Of a DNA stretch of 38,174 nt, positions 1-8,398 are shown one piece after another (position 1 is the first letter of the stretch; each line of letters opens with the position of its first letter). The position numbers and the translations under genes were made by a program. This DNA is from Akkermansiaceae bacterium (GTDB lineage: Bacteria; Verrucomicrobiota; Verrucomicrobiia; Verrucomicrobiales; Akkermansiaceae): positions 1 through 38,174 of the forward strand of contig JAJQCV010000104.1 in the NCBI GenBank assembly GCA_021202525.1. Reading direction: 5' to 3'. The notes under the pieces were generated by a model that saw nothing but the letters and a program-made list of their open reading frames with translations, was not told where the DNA came from and did not search any database.

Positions 1-1
1 G

Positions 2-346
2 GAAATAGGTTCATACCAACCCGAACGTATTCAAGGAACATTTATCTCCGACGATGAAATTCAAATGCTGACAAATCATTGCTCCCTCCAAATGTCTCGT
101 CTTCAAAAAATTACAGAAGAAAGAAATAAATTTAGAGAAGACATATTATCTAACGAAGATGAGGAATGTTATGCTAAAAGTTTGGAAGTTGCTTTAGTGG
201 AAGGGAAAATAAGTGCCTCTCTTCTTCAACGCCGCCTCTCCATTGGATATGGAAAAGCAGCCCGCATGATGGACCTTCTCGAAACCCGTGGAATCATCGC
301 TCCTGCGGATACCCGCAATGGAATGCGTCAAGTTTTACAGAAATAA
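2..346 (+). CDS. ftsK: DNA translocase FtsK-type, C-terminal end (partial)
   Basis: The reading frame is open from the first bases of the window, so the start lies upstream. The visible part begins with the end of the RecA-like motor (RIQGTFISDDEI, the FtsK RVHG-F-SDEEI block). It finishes with the winged-helix gamma domain (SLLQRRLSIGYGKAARMMDLLE, then GIIAPADTRNGMRQVL). In FtsK the gamma domain reads KOPS/SRS DNA sequences and activates XerCD at dif during chromosome dimer resolution. The segment between motor and gamma (about residues 25-65 of the visible part) is charged and less conserved. Base composition is clearly A+T-richer than the rest of the window, with tta, aga and aaa codons common. 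It could therefore be the housekeeping FtsK or a second FtsK/SpoIIIE-like copy; the missing N-terminus would decide. Family assignment is secure, which copy it is is not. Confidence 0.88.
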   Translation, partial: EIGSYQPERIQGTFISDDEIQMLTNHCSLQMSRLQKITEERNKFREDILSNEDEECYAKSLEVALVEGKISASLLQRRLSIGYGKAARMMDLLETRGIIAPADTRNGMRQVLQK

Positions 347-393
347 GGATTCCGATTCTTTTTTAATACCCGGAAAAATCATTTCTTCATAAC

Positions 394-430
394 AAAAAAA
401 GCCGTACCGCGGAAAACCGGCGGCACGGCG
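394..430 (-). terminator. Rho-independent terminator of the ftsH-rsfS operon
   Basis: A 10-bp stem with one mismatch (arms 401-410 and 420-429, 9-nt loop) is followed on the minus strand by seven T residues (A-run 394-400 on the plus strand). It lies about 25 bp past the rsfS stop. There is no U-tract in the plus direction, so it should not stop ftsK transcription. Confidence 0.8.
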
Positions 431-452
431 AAAAAAACAGCTTGCGGAATGG

Positions 453-803
453 TCAGTACTCCGCCACGGGAGCGTCTTTCCACAGGGTGTCCATCCCGTA
501 GAACTCGCGCGTTTCCTGCCCCATGATGTGAACCATCACGTCAATGTAGTCCACGACGGACCACAGGGCCACGGGCGTATCTTCCACATAGGTGGGAACG
601 GTTCCCGTCTTTTCCCTCACGGCTTCCTCCAGGTCCCGGATGACGGCGCGCAGATGGGGAACGGACAATCCCGTGCACACCACCATGAAATCCGTCAGGG
701 AGGACATGCCGCGCAGATCGTACACCCGCACATTCTCCGCCTTGGCGTCATCCGCGGCGCGGGCGCACATCTTAGCCAACTCCATAGCATCAATGGATAC
801 CAT
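453..803 (-). CDS. rsfS: Ribosomal silencing factor RsfS
   Basis: The 116-residue protein has the usual length of the RsfS/Iojap/YbeB family. Family blocks are visible: VYDLRGMSSLTDFMVVCTG near residues 27-45, the histidine-containing segment after it (SVPHLRAVIRDLEE), W81 with VDYIDVMVHIM, and the terminal REFYGMDTLW. RsfS binds ribosomal protein L14 (uL14) on the 50S subunit and blocks 30S joining, saving energy in starvation. It starts 20 bp after the ftsH stop on the same strand, so the two are probably co-transcribed. No Shine-Dalgarno sequence precedes the ATG. In many bacteria rsfS sits beside nadD; here it follows ftsH instead, which is a neighbourhood difference but not a doubt about identity. 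Confidence 0.93.
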   Translation of the reverse strand: MVSIDAMELAKMCARAADDAKAENVRVYDLRGMSSLTDFMVVCTGLSVPHLRAVIRDLEEAVREKTGTVPTYVEDTPVALWSVVDYIDVMVHIMGQETREFYGMDTLWKDAPVAEY

Positions 804-823
804 ATTCGCTTGTTTCTATTCGG

Positions 824-3256
824 TTAATTTTTATCTTCGCGGTCCCTGCCGTAATCCTCCACCGGATTATAGGAGAAGGGGTCCTGTTCCTTGTCCGGAG
901 CCTTGTCCTCCCCGTCCCTGTTTTCCGCAGTCTTATCCTTCCGGTCTACTTCGGAAGACTTTTTGTCCGCCGCGCCGGATTCCTCCTTCTTCTCTTCCTC
1001 TTCCACATCGGAAGGCATGGGCGGCGGCGTCACCTTTTCCGGGGGGTTCTTCATCACCCCGTACTCCAGAATATCCACAACCTGCGAGCCTTCCAGCGTT
1101 TCAAACTCAAGAAGGGCATCCGTCAGAATATCCAGCTTGTCGCGGTTTTCCGTCAGGATGGTCATGGCCCGCTCATAGGCGCTGTCCACCAGAAGGCGGA
1201 CTTCCGCGTCAATAAGCTCGGCCGTGGACTCGGAATAGTTGCGGGAACGCGTGCCCAGATCGCGGGCAATGTAAACTTCTCCCTGGTGTTCGCCGTATTC
1301 GATCAGTCCCAGTTTTTCACTCATGCCGAATTCGCACACCATGCGGCGCGCCAGATTGGTGGCGCTCTTGATGTCGCCGGTGGCGCCGCTGGTCACGTCC
1401 CCGAACACGATTTGCTCCGCACAGCGGCCGCCCATGGCTACGACAAGCTGGTCGAGCATTTCGGAACGGAGCTGGTGCATCTTGTCGTCCGCAGGCAACC
1501 ACATGGTCATTCCCAGGGCGCCCCCGCGGGGAACGATGGTCACGCGGTGCAGAGGCTCGCTGTGCGGCGTTTTCAGCAGGCAGATGGCATGCCCCGCTTC
1601 GTGCACGGCGGTGATTCGGCGCCCGCGTTCATTGATTGCCAGGCTGCGGCGTTCACGGCCCCAGTTGACCTTGTCGCGGGCTTCTTCCAGTTCCGCTTCC
1701 GTGATCTCCTTCAACCCCTTGCGGGCGGCCAGCAGGGCGGCCTCATTGATCAGGTTGGCAAGCTGGGCGCCGGAAAAGCCGGCCGTACCGCGCGCAATGC
1801 GCTTGAAGCTGACGCCGGGCGCCATCTTCACTTTCTTGGCGTGCACTTGCAGGATCTGTTCACGGCCGCGGACATCCGGAAGGTTCACCACCACCTGGCG
1901 GTCAAAACGGCCGGGACGCAGCAGGGCCGGGTCCAGAATATCCGCGCGGTTGGTGGCCGCAATCACAATCACGTTGGCATTGTTCTCAAAACCGTCCATT
2001 TCCACCAGCAGGGCATTCAGAGTCTGTTCCCTTTCGTCGTTGCCGCCGCCCATGCCGTAGCCTCTCTGGCGGCCCACGGCGTCAATTTCATCAATGAAAA
2101 TCAGGCTGGGGGCCGTTCTCTTGGCCTGTTCGAACATGTCCCTGACGCGGCTGGCGCCCACGCCTACGAACATTTCCACAAAGTCGGAACCGCTGATGGA
2201 ATAAAAGGAGGCGTTGGACTCACCGGCAATGGCGCGGGCCAGAAGCGTCTTACCCGTACCGGGGGAGCCCACCATCAGCACGCCGCGGGGAATGGTTGCT
2301 CCCAGTTCGCGGAACTTCTCCGGATTGCGCAGGAACTCGACAAGCTCCCACACTTCCTCCTTGGCCTCGCTGATGCCGGCCACGTCCTTGAACGTCACCT
2401 TGTTCTTGTCCGGAGAAATGAGGCGCGCCCGGCTCTTGCCGAAACTCATGGCGCCTCTCGCTCCGCCGCTCTGGGCGCGGAACATGAAAAACAAAATCAC
2501 CAGAATCAGCACGATGGGCAGCAGATTCAGCAGAATGCCGCCCCAGGAACCGGATTCCCGCTTGAACTTCGTATCGGGCCCCAGCAACTCCTTGACCCGG
2601 TCGCCCTGAAATTCCAGCGTAAAGGGAACCTCCACGCGTTCAAATCTCTGCTTGTCCACGGCAGCGTCCCCCGTGGCTGCGGGCCAGATGCGGGTCACAA
2701 GCTGCCCGGACAGGACATTCTCATTCCCGGTATCCGCAAGCATGGGAGCGTCATTGCCCCCTGCAATACGGCCTTCCAGGGCCATGCGGTTGAATTCGTT
2801 GACGGAAAGCTTCTGCGCGTCCTTGGGAATATTGTCAACCCAGCTGCCTTCCACAATCCGGTAGCCGGTAAGTTCGTTCAGCAAAGGCTTGTCGCGGTCC
2901 GGCAGGGATGCGGAATAGGACAGCACAAAAGGCTTCATTTCCACCTTCGGCTGAAGGTCTTTCTTGTACACCAGGGCGTGAATCACCCCTTCCGAGCCGT
3001 TTTCGCTCAGCACCACTTCCACGGGAGCCTTCGGATCGTTCAGGACCACCCGGCCGGCCTTGTATTGGGCTTCAAAAGACTCCAGGCTTTCCTTCCTGGG
3101 TCCCAGTCCAAAGGATTCAGGAGTGAAAAAACCAAAGGCAAGCACGCCCACAATGAGGAGAACCATCACCCACACGCCCCAGTTGGGGGATTCGGGCTTT
3201 CCGGAGCCTGGAAACTTGGGAGGACGAGGAGGATTGGGAGGCATTCGGTCAGACAT
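824..3256 (-). CDS. ftsH: ATP-dependent zinc metalloprotease FtsH
   Basis: This is the membrane-anchored AAA+ protease that degrades misfolded membrane proteins and short-lived regulators. Two membrane segments (about 28-44 and 239-260) flank a periplasmic domain of nearly 200 residues. The AAA+ module has Walker A GSPGTGKT (330-337), Walker B LIFIDE (385-390) and an SRH region ending in [10 protein letters not shown]. The protease has HEAGH (552-556) with the third zinc ligand in TGDIKSA (D628). At 810 residues it is longer than the roughly 640 of Escherichia coli FtsH. The excess lies in a proline-rich cytoplasmic N-terminus, the large periplasmic domain and a highly charged C-terminal tail of about 70 residues (runs of E, K, D). 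The tail has no recognisable domain. No Shine-Dalgarno motif precedes the start. It leads a likely operon with rsfS. Confidence 0.97.
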   Translation of the reverse strand: MSDRMPPNPPRPPKFPGSGKPESPNWGVWVMVLLIVGVLAFGFFTPESFGLGPRKESLESFEAQYKAGRVVLNDPKAPVEVVLSENGSEGVIHALVYKKDLQPKVEMKPFVLSYSASLPDRDKPLLNELTGYRIVEGSWVDNIPKDAQKLSVNEFNRMALEGRIAGGNDAPMLADTGNENVLSGQLVTRIWPAATGDAAVDKQRFERVEVPFTLEFQGDRVKELLGPDTKFKRESGSWGGILLNLLPIVLILVILFFMFRAQSGGARGAMSFGKSRARLISPDKNKVTFKDVAGISEAKEEVWELVEFLRNPEKFRELGATIPRGVLMVGSPGTGKTLLARAIAGESNASFYSISGSDFVEMFVGVGASRVRDMFEQAKRTAPSLIFIDEIDAVGRQRGYGMGGGNDEREQTLNALLVEMDGFENNANVIVIAATNRADILDPALLRPGRFDRQVVVNLPDVRGREQILQVHAKKVKMAPGVSFKRIARGTAGFSGAQLANLINEAALLAARKGLKEITEAELEEARDKVNWGRERRSLAINERGRRITAVHEAGHAICLLKTPHSEPLHRVTIVPRGGALGMTMWLPADDKMHQLRSEMLDQLVVAMGGRCAEQIVFGDVTSGATGDIKSATNLARRMVCEFGMSEKLGLIEYGEHQGEVYIARDLGTRSRNYSESTAELIDAEVRLLVDSAYERAMTILTENRDKLDILTDALLEFETLEGSQVVDILEYGVMKNPPEKVTPPPMPSDVEEEEKKEESGAADKKSSEVDRKDKTAENRDGEDKAPDKEQDPFSYNPVEDYGRDREDKN

Positions 3257-3402
3257 GAGGCGATCAACACACAGAAGTTAATGAATCGGGCGGCATGATA
3301 CGCCAGACATTGTAAAATAAAACTTTTTTCCGAGACATGCCGCTCAGCAGATGCAAGATGTAATCACTCCCTGCGGCAATGGGGAAATAGACAACCGCGG
3401 CG

Positions 3403-4191
3403 TCAATCCCGTTTCCTTTTTCTGCGTCGTCCTTCGTGATTTGCCGTCTCTCCATTCAGACGCTGGCGCAGCCTCTGTTTCCATTGCGGAATTTTTTCCT
3501 CCGGCCGGGCGGCTCCGGCTTCCCGGATCTTCCCCCAATGGGACTGTTCCTCCAGAGCCTTTTCCCTTTCCCTCCGTCTCTGGGCCTGGATTTCCTCCAA
3601 CTTCCGGGCCCTCCGGATTTCCACGCGCTTGCTCACCTCTCCCTGGGCGGATGTCACCCGCCACGGTCCGATGCGGTAAGGATACGTAATCGGTGCGCAA
3701 ATCAGGTCGGCGTCCAGAAAACGCATGGAGGCAACCAGCATATTCTTGACGTTGGCCAGCACTCCCCCGTCCGACCAGACGCCGCCCATGCCCATTTCCA
3801 GCAGGAAGGCCAGGTGAAGCGTTTTCGCCCCCGACGCCAGAACGGCGAACTCCTTCAGGGAAATCCCTTCCGCCGGATCTTCCTCCGGAGCGGCCACGGA
3901 CGCAGCCCGGAGCAGGAACATCGTATCCCTCACCTTGCGGCTCAGGGCGCAAACCAGCTCGCCCACCTTGGGCCGGGCGTCAAAACGGTAATCCTTCACC
4001 TCAATCAGCCACAAATCCCGCCGTTCCGGATGGTACAGCAAAAAATCCATCTCCTTGCAGCCGCCGCAGAAATTCTGCGCCTGGCGTGCATAATAGCCGG
4101 AACATTCAATGCGGCACACGACGTAGCCCTCATCGATCCAGAAACGGTGGACTCCCTCCACGTAATGAGCTTCTGACGGCTTATGACTCAT
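3403..4191 (-). CDS. PD-(D/E)XK nuclease-like protein paired with an ATPase
   Basis: This 262-residue protein is not a family I can name. Residues 47-66 read as a restriction-endonuclease-like core: E47-M-D49 opens a hydrophobic strand (FLLYH), and a second strand carries WLIEVKDY with E64-V-K66. D49...E64-x-K66 fits the PD-(D/E)XK metal-binding motif, as in NERD and Holliday-resolvase-like nucleases. Two cysteines (C42, C45) just before it could bind metal. The C-terminal 80 residues are strongly basic and probably coiled (EIRRARKLEEIQAQRRRERE), ending GRRRKRKRD, which suits nucleic-acid binding. Its start overlaps the end of the upstream ATPase gene by 11 bp, so the two are translationally coupled. 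Composition matches the surroundings. Nuclease activity is inferred from the motif only; a non-catalytic PD-(D/E)XK fold remains possible. Confidence 0.6.
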   Translation of the reverse strand: MSHKPSEAHYVEGVHRFWIDEGYVVCRIECSGYYARQAQNFCGGCKEMDFLLYHPERRDLWLIEVKDYRFDARPKVGELVCALSRKVRDTMFLLRAASVAAPEEDPAEGISLKEFAVLASGAKTLHLAFLLEMGMGGVWSDGGVLANVKNMLVASMRFLDADLICAPITYPYRIGPWRVTSAQGEVSKRVEIRRARKLEEIQAQRRREREKALEEQSHWGKIREAGAARPEEKIPQWKQRLRQRLNGETANHEGRRRKRKRD

Positions 4192-5257
4192 AGCTCAGCT
4201 TCAAATACCTGTCCGCCTGTTCGATTTCCGCTTCAAGCGACTCAATAGGCCCCACATCCTCCAGGGAATCCCCGCACGTCACCCGTACGCCGGAACGGTC
4301 CCCCCTCGGCACGATCATGCCGAAAAACTTCCTGTGCACCATGGCATTCCGCGACTCGGAAAGCTGGATCATCAGCTCCCGGAGCAGAAACAGGCTGTGG
4401 GAGGAAAGAATCACCTGCACCCCCGTCTTCGCAAGCCCCGTCAGGGTCTTCACCAGCACGGGCAGATGGGAGGCATTCAAATTCATCTCCGGTTCATCCC
4501 AAAACAGGACGGACCCTCTCTTCACGGAACCGTTTCTGATCAGGTAGCTCAGCGTTCCCAGCCTTTTGAACCCCTCCGCCACCAGGCTCATCTCAATGGG
4601 ATGAAGCCCAGGCCTTTGCAGGAAAAACCGGCCGTCCCTCTTCACCACCTCGCCTCCGATGATCTTTTCCAGCCGGGCCACCACGCGGCCCGCATCCGTG
4701 CTGATGGGAACGGAACCGGCATCCACATCCAGATACCGGCAAAGGTCCCAGCTCCCCCCGTCCAGAAACTCGGGAAACCTGCTCCCCACCTGGACAAAGC
4801 TCGGATAAATGGTCAGCACCTCCCGCGCCGCCAGAAACACGACGGGAACATTCAGAAACCGCCTGGGCATTTCCTGAATGTGCAGCCCTTCCTCCTCCTG
4901 CCCCGCACGGAAATCGAAAACAAGATTGCCCATCCCCTCCGGCACGCCCTCTCCTTCCATCCCGGCTTCCACATGGGCGTGCGCATTCCCGCGGTTCTGG
5001 GCGGTCAATCCGGCCAGCCCGCGGGCGGCAAACACGCGCATCAGGTCCTTCCTGAGCCGCTGTTCCTCCGCCCATTTTTCCGGCAGCGACTTCTTGCCGC
5101 CGTCTGCGCTCCATCTGGCGACGGTATAGCACAACTTCAGCAAATGGCTCTTACCGGAATCGTTACCGCCTACCACTACATTGATTCCGGGCACGAACTC
5201 AAAATGTTCGCTGCCGGGAAACACCGTCACGCCGCGCACCAGTAGGTCATGTATCAT
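4181..5257 (-). CDS. AAA/ABC-type ATPase of the OLD/AAA_15-AAA_21 group
   Basis: The 358-residue protein has an ABC-like ATPase core of the SMC/Rad50/OLD branch. Walker A is GGNDSGKS (30-37), right after an N-terminal strand ending in INVVV. An LSGGQ-like position is SLVAEGFKRLG (224-234). Walker B is VLFWDEPEMNLN (D254, E255), followed by VILSSHSLFLLREL with the switch histidine H287. The Asn in DEPEMNLN is typical of AAA_15/AAA_21 proteins found in OLD nucleases, PARIS, Septu and retron effectors. Unlike OLD proteins there is no fused Toprim domain; the C-terminus ends at about residue 355. The downstream gene encodes a nuclease-like protein in an 11-bp overlap, which suggests an ATPase sensor or clamp with a nuclease partner. 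Substrate and trigger are unknown. A housekeeping DNA-repair role cannot be excluded. Confidence 0.8.
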   Translation of the reverse strand: MIHDLLVRGVTVFPGSEHFEFVPGINVVVGGNDSGKSHLLKLCYTVARWSADGGKKSLPEKWAEEQRLRKDLMRVFAARGLAGLTAQNRGNAHAHVEAGMEGEGVPEGMGNLVFDFRAGQEEEGLHIQEMPRRFLNVPVVFLAAREVLTIYPSFVQVGSRFPEFLDGGSWDLCRYLDVDAGSVPISTDAGRVVARLEKIIGGEVVKRDGRFFLQRPGLHPIEMSLVAEGFKRLGTLSYLIRNGSVKRGSVLFWDEPEMNLNASHLPVLVKTLTGLAKTGVQVILSSHSLFLLRELMIQLSESRNAMVHRKFFGMIVPRGDRSGVRVTCGDSLEDVGPIESLEAEIEQADRYLKLSYES

Positions 5258-5613
5258 ACCGTTTTCAATTTAGCACAGAAGAGCATGCCGTAAATCCCAA
5301 ATGCCGCCAGCCTCCGTCACGGCGGAAGCGTTCCCGGCAGCCCGCAGGCCACGGAAAAAGGACGTTCCGGAACCATCTGTCCCGAACGCCGTAAACTCCG
5401 TCATGAAACCTTCCCGTCCTCCATCTGGGCCATGCTTCTCGCACGGCACAAATCCTGAAAACAGGAAAGCATGAAGAACCGTTCGGTCCAGGACACCCCT
5501 GCCGCCATTCATTCCCGCCCGCATTTTTCCCTTCATCAGGCGGCGTGTGCCCGGAAGGCGGCGCGGCGCACTTTTGGCTTTCCATTGTCCGGCCCGTCAT
5601 TAAAGTAGGCGTT
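5258..5613. other. Divergent intergenic region, no gene seen
   Basis: The 356 bases lie between the starts of the minus-strand ATPase gene and plus-strand menB, so both promoters should be here. I find no convincing -35/-10 pair, no terminator and no RNA gene. Open frames in it have no family features and overlap the menB start region in the antisense direction. Confidence 0.5.
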
Positions 5614-6438
5614 ATGAGCGCACAGTGGACCACCGCCAGGGAATATACGGACATCAAGTATGAAACCACGGACGACGGCAGCATCGCAAAAATAACGATC
5701 AACCGCCCCCAGGTCCGGAACGCCTTCCGCCCCCAGACCGTGCATGAAATGCTCAACGCCCTTAACGCGGCGCATGAAGACCCCAAGGTGGGCGTGGTCA
5801 TCCTCACCGGGGAAGGCCCGGACGCCTTCTGTTCCGGCGGCGACCAGAAAGTGCGCGGAAATGCGGGCTACATCGGCGAAGACGGCGTTCCGCGCCTGAA
5901 CATTCTGGACGTGCAGCGCACCATCCGCACCATGCCCAAGCCCGTCGTCGCCATGGTGGCTGGCTATGCCATCGGCGGAGGGCATGTCCTTCACGTCGTC
6001 TGCGACCTGACTATTGCGGCGGACAACGCCAAATTCGGACAAACCGGCCCCAAGGTGGGCTCCTTTGACGGGGGGCTGGGCTCCTCCTACCTGGCCCGCA
6101 TCGTGGGCCAGAAAAAAGCCCGTGAAATCTGGTACCTGTGCCGCCAGTACGACGCGCAGCAGGCTCTGGACATGGGCCTGGTAAATACGGTCGTGCCCTT
6201 GGACAGGCTGGAAGAGGAAACGCTCTCCTGGTGCCGGGAAATGCTCCGCCACAGCCCGCTGGCCCTGCGCTGCCTGAAAGCATCCCTCAATGCGGACTGC
6301 GACGGCCAGATGGGCCTGCTGGACCTGGCCGGAAACGCCACCCTGCTCTACTACATGAGCGAGGAAGCCAAGGAAGGCAAAAACGCCTTCGTGGAAAAGC
6401 GCGAGCCGGACTTTTCCAAATTCCCCAGGCTTCCGTAA
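5614..6438 (+). CDS. menB: 1,4-dihydroxy-2-naphthoyl-CoA synthase
   Basis: MenB is a crotonase-fold enzyme that closes the ring of o-succinylbenzoyl-CoA to 1,4-dihydroxy-2-naphthoyl-CoA in menaquinone synthesis. The 274-residue product shows family signatures: [18 protein letters not shown], the oxyanion-hole block ending [29 protein letters not shown], and [19 protein letters not shown], followed by WYLCR. The C-terminus [16 protein letters not shown] is also characteristic. I chose the ATG at 5614 because the conserved protein begins there ([11 protein letters not shown]); an in-frame start at 5545 would add 23 residues without family similarity. No clear Shine-Dalgarno motif precedes it. 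No other men gene is nearby, so it is separated from the rest of the pathway; the next gene starts 15 bp downstream. Menaquinone implies anaerobic or microaerobic respiration. Confidence 0.95.
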   Translation: MSAQWTTAREYTDIKYETTDDGSIAKITINRPQVRNAFRPQTVHEMLNALNAAHEDPKVGVVILTGEGPDAFCSGGDQKVRGNAGYIGEDGVPRLNILDVQRTIRTMPKPVVAMVAGYAIGGGHVLHVVCDLTIAADNAKFGQTGPKVGSFDGGLGSSYLARIVGQKKAREIWYLCRQYDAQQALDMGLVNTVVPLDRLEEETLSWCREMLRHSPLALRCLKASLNADCDGQMGLLDLAGNATLLYYMSEEAKEGKNAFVEKREPDFSKFPRLP

Positions 6439-6453
6439 CCCCGCCGCCGCCCC

Positions 6454-7284
6454 ATGTCCGCCTCATCCGACAACGAAGATCCGGAACGGAACGACTCCGC
6501 CGACACTAAAAACCTGCGCGACCTGCCGGAACACGAAAACATCGTGGAACACTTCTACGATCCGGACGACCAGGCCGCGCCGGAAAAATCCGTGCGGGAA
6601 AAAACTCCCTTCTCCCTGGTCGGCAACATCATCTTCCTGCTCACCATCGCCATTCTGGCCGGCATTTCCTGGCTGGTTTACAACTCCTGGCAACCCCAGG
6701 AAACGAGCTCCCTGCCGGGCTTCCGCCAAAAGGACAACGCCCCGGACATTCCCAAAATAGTAAAGCAGGCCGTGGCGAGGGACGCTTCCGTCTCCTTCTC
6801 GGAAGAAGACATCAACCGCTATCTGGCCTCCTCTCTCCAGCCCAAGCAGCATGGGGCCCTGGCCATCTTCGCCACCAATCCCGCCGTAGGCGTGCGCCTG
6901 CACGGCGGCAAGGAAAAGCCTGACGGCTCCATCGGGGAAGGCTACATGGAAATCATCATTGAACGCTATACGGGCGTGGACTCCCGCCAGACCATTTCCC
7001 TGTTCCTGACTCCCTTCCAGTCCATGGACCCGCACAACTACATGGCCGTTCAGACCCGCTTTGAATTCTACAATGACAAAACCCTGCCGGGCGGCATCCA
7101 CGTGGGGGGAACCATCGGCGCCCTGTCCGTGCCACAGGGCTACATGATCTTCCTGCTGCCCGCCTTTGAAAACCTGCTGCAAGCATGCTTCCCCCTCATC
7201 CACATGGTGGAAGAAAGCGGCATGGGCCTCCACATCAGCGACGGCAGATTAAACCTGACCCCTCCGCAAAAGCGCACGCTGTAA
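6454..7284 (+). CDS. Single-pass membrane protein of unknown function
   Basis: I do not recognise a family for this 276-residue protein. An acidic cytoplasmic N-terminus of about 50 residues precedes one hydrophobic segment (about 54-74, VGNIIFLLTIAILAGISWLVY). A proline-rich linker and a domain of about 190 residues follow, predicted outside the membrane. That domain starts with a VSFSEEDINRYLASSL block, which recalls lipid-binding or 'membrane anchor plus SRPBCC/YceI-like' proteins, but the match is too weak to name. The gene begins 15 bp after the menB stop on the same strand, so it is probably translated from the menB transcript. No further operon member follows; the next gene converges from the other side 76 bp away. 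Confidence 0.75.
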   Translation: MSASSDNEDPERNDSADTKNLRDLPEHENIVEHFYDPDDQAAPEKSVREKTPFSLVGNIIFLLTIAILAGISWLVYNSWQPQETSSLPGFRQKDNAPDIPKIVKQAVARDASVSFSEEDINRYLASSLQPKQHGALAIFATNPAVGVRLHGGKEKPDGSIGEGYMEIIIERYTGVDSRQTISLFLTPFQSMDPHNYMAVQTRFEFYNDKTLPGGIHVGGTIGALSVPQGYMIFLLPAFENLLQACFPLIHMVEESGMGLHISDGRLNLTPPQKRTL

Positions 7285-7360
7285 CGGCACCCCGCAAGAT
7301 TCCCTGAAGTTGCTAAATACTAAAGATCAAAAACTAAACTTAAACTTTCGTCTTTAATAT

Positions 7361-8314
7361 TCAGTCTTTCTCCAAATCCCGGACCATGAGGGTCATGTAC
7401 TCCTCCGGCCATGAGCGGATGATCTGGCCTGCATCATTGAACACCGCCACCAGGCGAATGGAATCCCGGCCGTCGGAAAGGACCATGACGGTCTCGTCAT
7501 TTTCAAAATCGTAGCGCGGCTTGCCCAGCTTGAACGCAGGATTCCTGCGGTTCGTCTTCAGCCAGGCACGCGCCTGTTCCATCGTCAGGCCGCGCAGGGA
7601 ACGTTCGCTCCTGAACACGCGCCGCGCCGCATTCATGGCCGCGGGAGTGGCCGCCACCATTCCATCCCGGAACGGCCCGGTTTCCCACATGCGGTCAATG
7701 TCGCGTTCCAGCGCCCCCCCCATGCCGCCGGAAAGAAGGAACACGGCCAGCGGCCAAACCAGCAGGGCCGCCGTCACATAAATGGTCAGCCGTTTCCGGC
7801 TTTTGGACAGCGCCGCGATGCTCTGGGCGATCCTGCCCCACTTTTCCACCAGTTCCTCGTCCGCATGGCCGAACAGGAAGTTCACCTTCCTGCTCATGAT
7901 GCCCTTCCTCAATTCCGCAACCGTCTTCCCCTTCTCCGGAGCCAAATCTTCCAGAGTGGGGCCTCCTTCCACAAAGTGGCGGACCACCTTCGGCCACAGC
8001 ACGGGAATCACGGCAAAACGAATGGCAAGAAGCACCAGGCTTCCCACCAGGCACGCTAGGGCCAGGTAGTCAAACCTGCTGCTGAAAAAATAATCCGGAT
8101 TCCACATCCAGATAAAGGGGGCGGCCAGATAAACGCCCAGGGAAAACAGGCACCAGGACCACACAATCGCGGAAAAGCGCCTCACGGCCACAATCAGCCC
8201 CAGCAGGAACAACACCCCGGCCACGGCCAGTCCCCAGGGAAACACGCCATAAATGGCCGCCGGGAAAGCCAGAATCATCAACGCCATGCCCACAGGCTGC
8301 CGAACTTTTTGCAT
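7361..8314 (-). CDS. Polytopic membrane protein of unknown function
   Basis: The 317-residue product is hydrophobic in its first 110 residues, with about four membrane segments (including MALMILAFPAAIYGVFPW, LAVAGVLFLLGLIVAV and LACLVGSLVLLAIRFAVI). A soluble stretch of about 60 residues follows, then one more segment (VTAALLVWPLAVFLLSGG) and a C-terminal soluble domain of about 110 residues. The C-terminal part contains a RFDFENDETVMVLSDGRDSIRLVAVFNDAGQI-like beta pattern, interpretable as a small beta-sandwich. No enzyme motif is visible. I chose the ATG at 8314 (MQKVRQPVG), just ahead of the first membrane segment; a GTG at 8395 would add 27 residues and leave only 3 bp after the upstream gene's stop. 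The arrangement suggests co-transcription with the TolC-like lipoprotein gene upstream. Function unknown. Confidence 0.7.
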   Translation of the reverse strand: MQKVRQPVGMALMILAFPAAIYGVFPWGLAVAGVLFLLGLIVAVRRFSAIVWSWCLFSLGVYLAAPFIWMWNPDYFFSSRFDYLALACLVGSLVLLAIRFAVIPVLWPKVVRHFVEGGPTLEDLAPEKGKTVAELRKGIMSRKVNFLFGHADEELVEKWGRIAQSIAALSKSRKRLTIYVTAALLVWPLAVFLLSGGMGGALERDIDRMWETGPFRDGMVAATPAAMNAARRVFRSERSLRGLTMEQARAWLKTNRRNPAFKLGKPRYDFENDETVMVLSDGRDSIRLVAVFNDAGQIIRSWPEEYMTLMVRDLEKD

Positions 8315-8398
8315 GTCTGTACCGTAGCACAAGCCGGGGAAGGCATCAAGAGAGTAAGACGCCGCAGTCACACAGCCCCCCTTCCTGTGGCGCACCGC

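Noticed and set aside
592..1215. 207-residue plus-strand frame over rsfS and ftsH
   Set aside because: Overlaps two well-supported genes; proline/arginine-rich shadow frame without motif.
1286..3298. 670-residue open frame on the plus strand opposite ftsH
   Set aside because: It is antisense to a certain ftsH gene, is rich in H, G, A and Q as expected from a shadow frame of G+C-rich DNA, and has no family motif.
5265..5807. 180-residue minus-strand frame in the divergent region
   Set aside because: Runs into menB antisense and has no motif; not supported as a gene.
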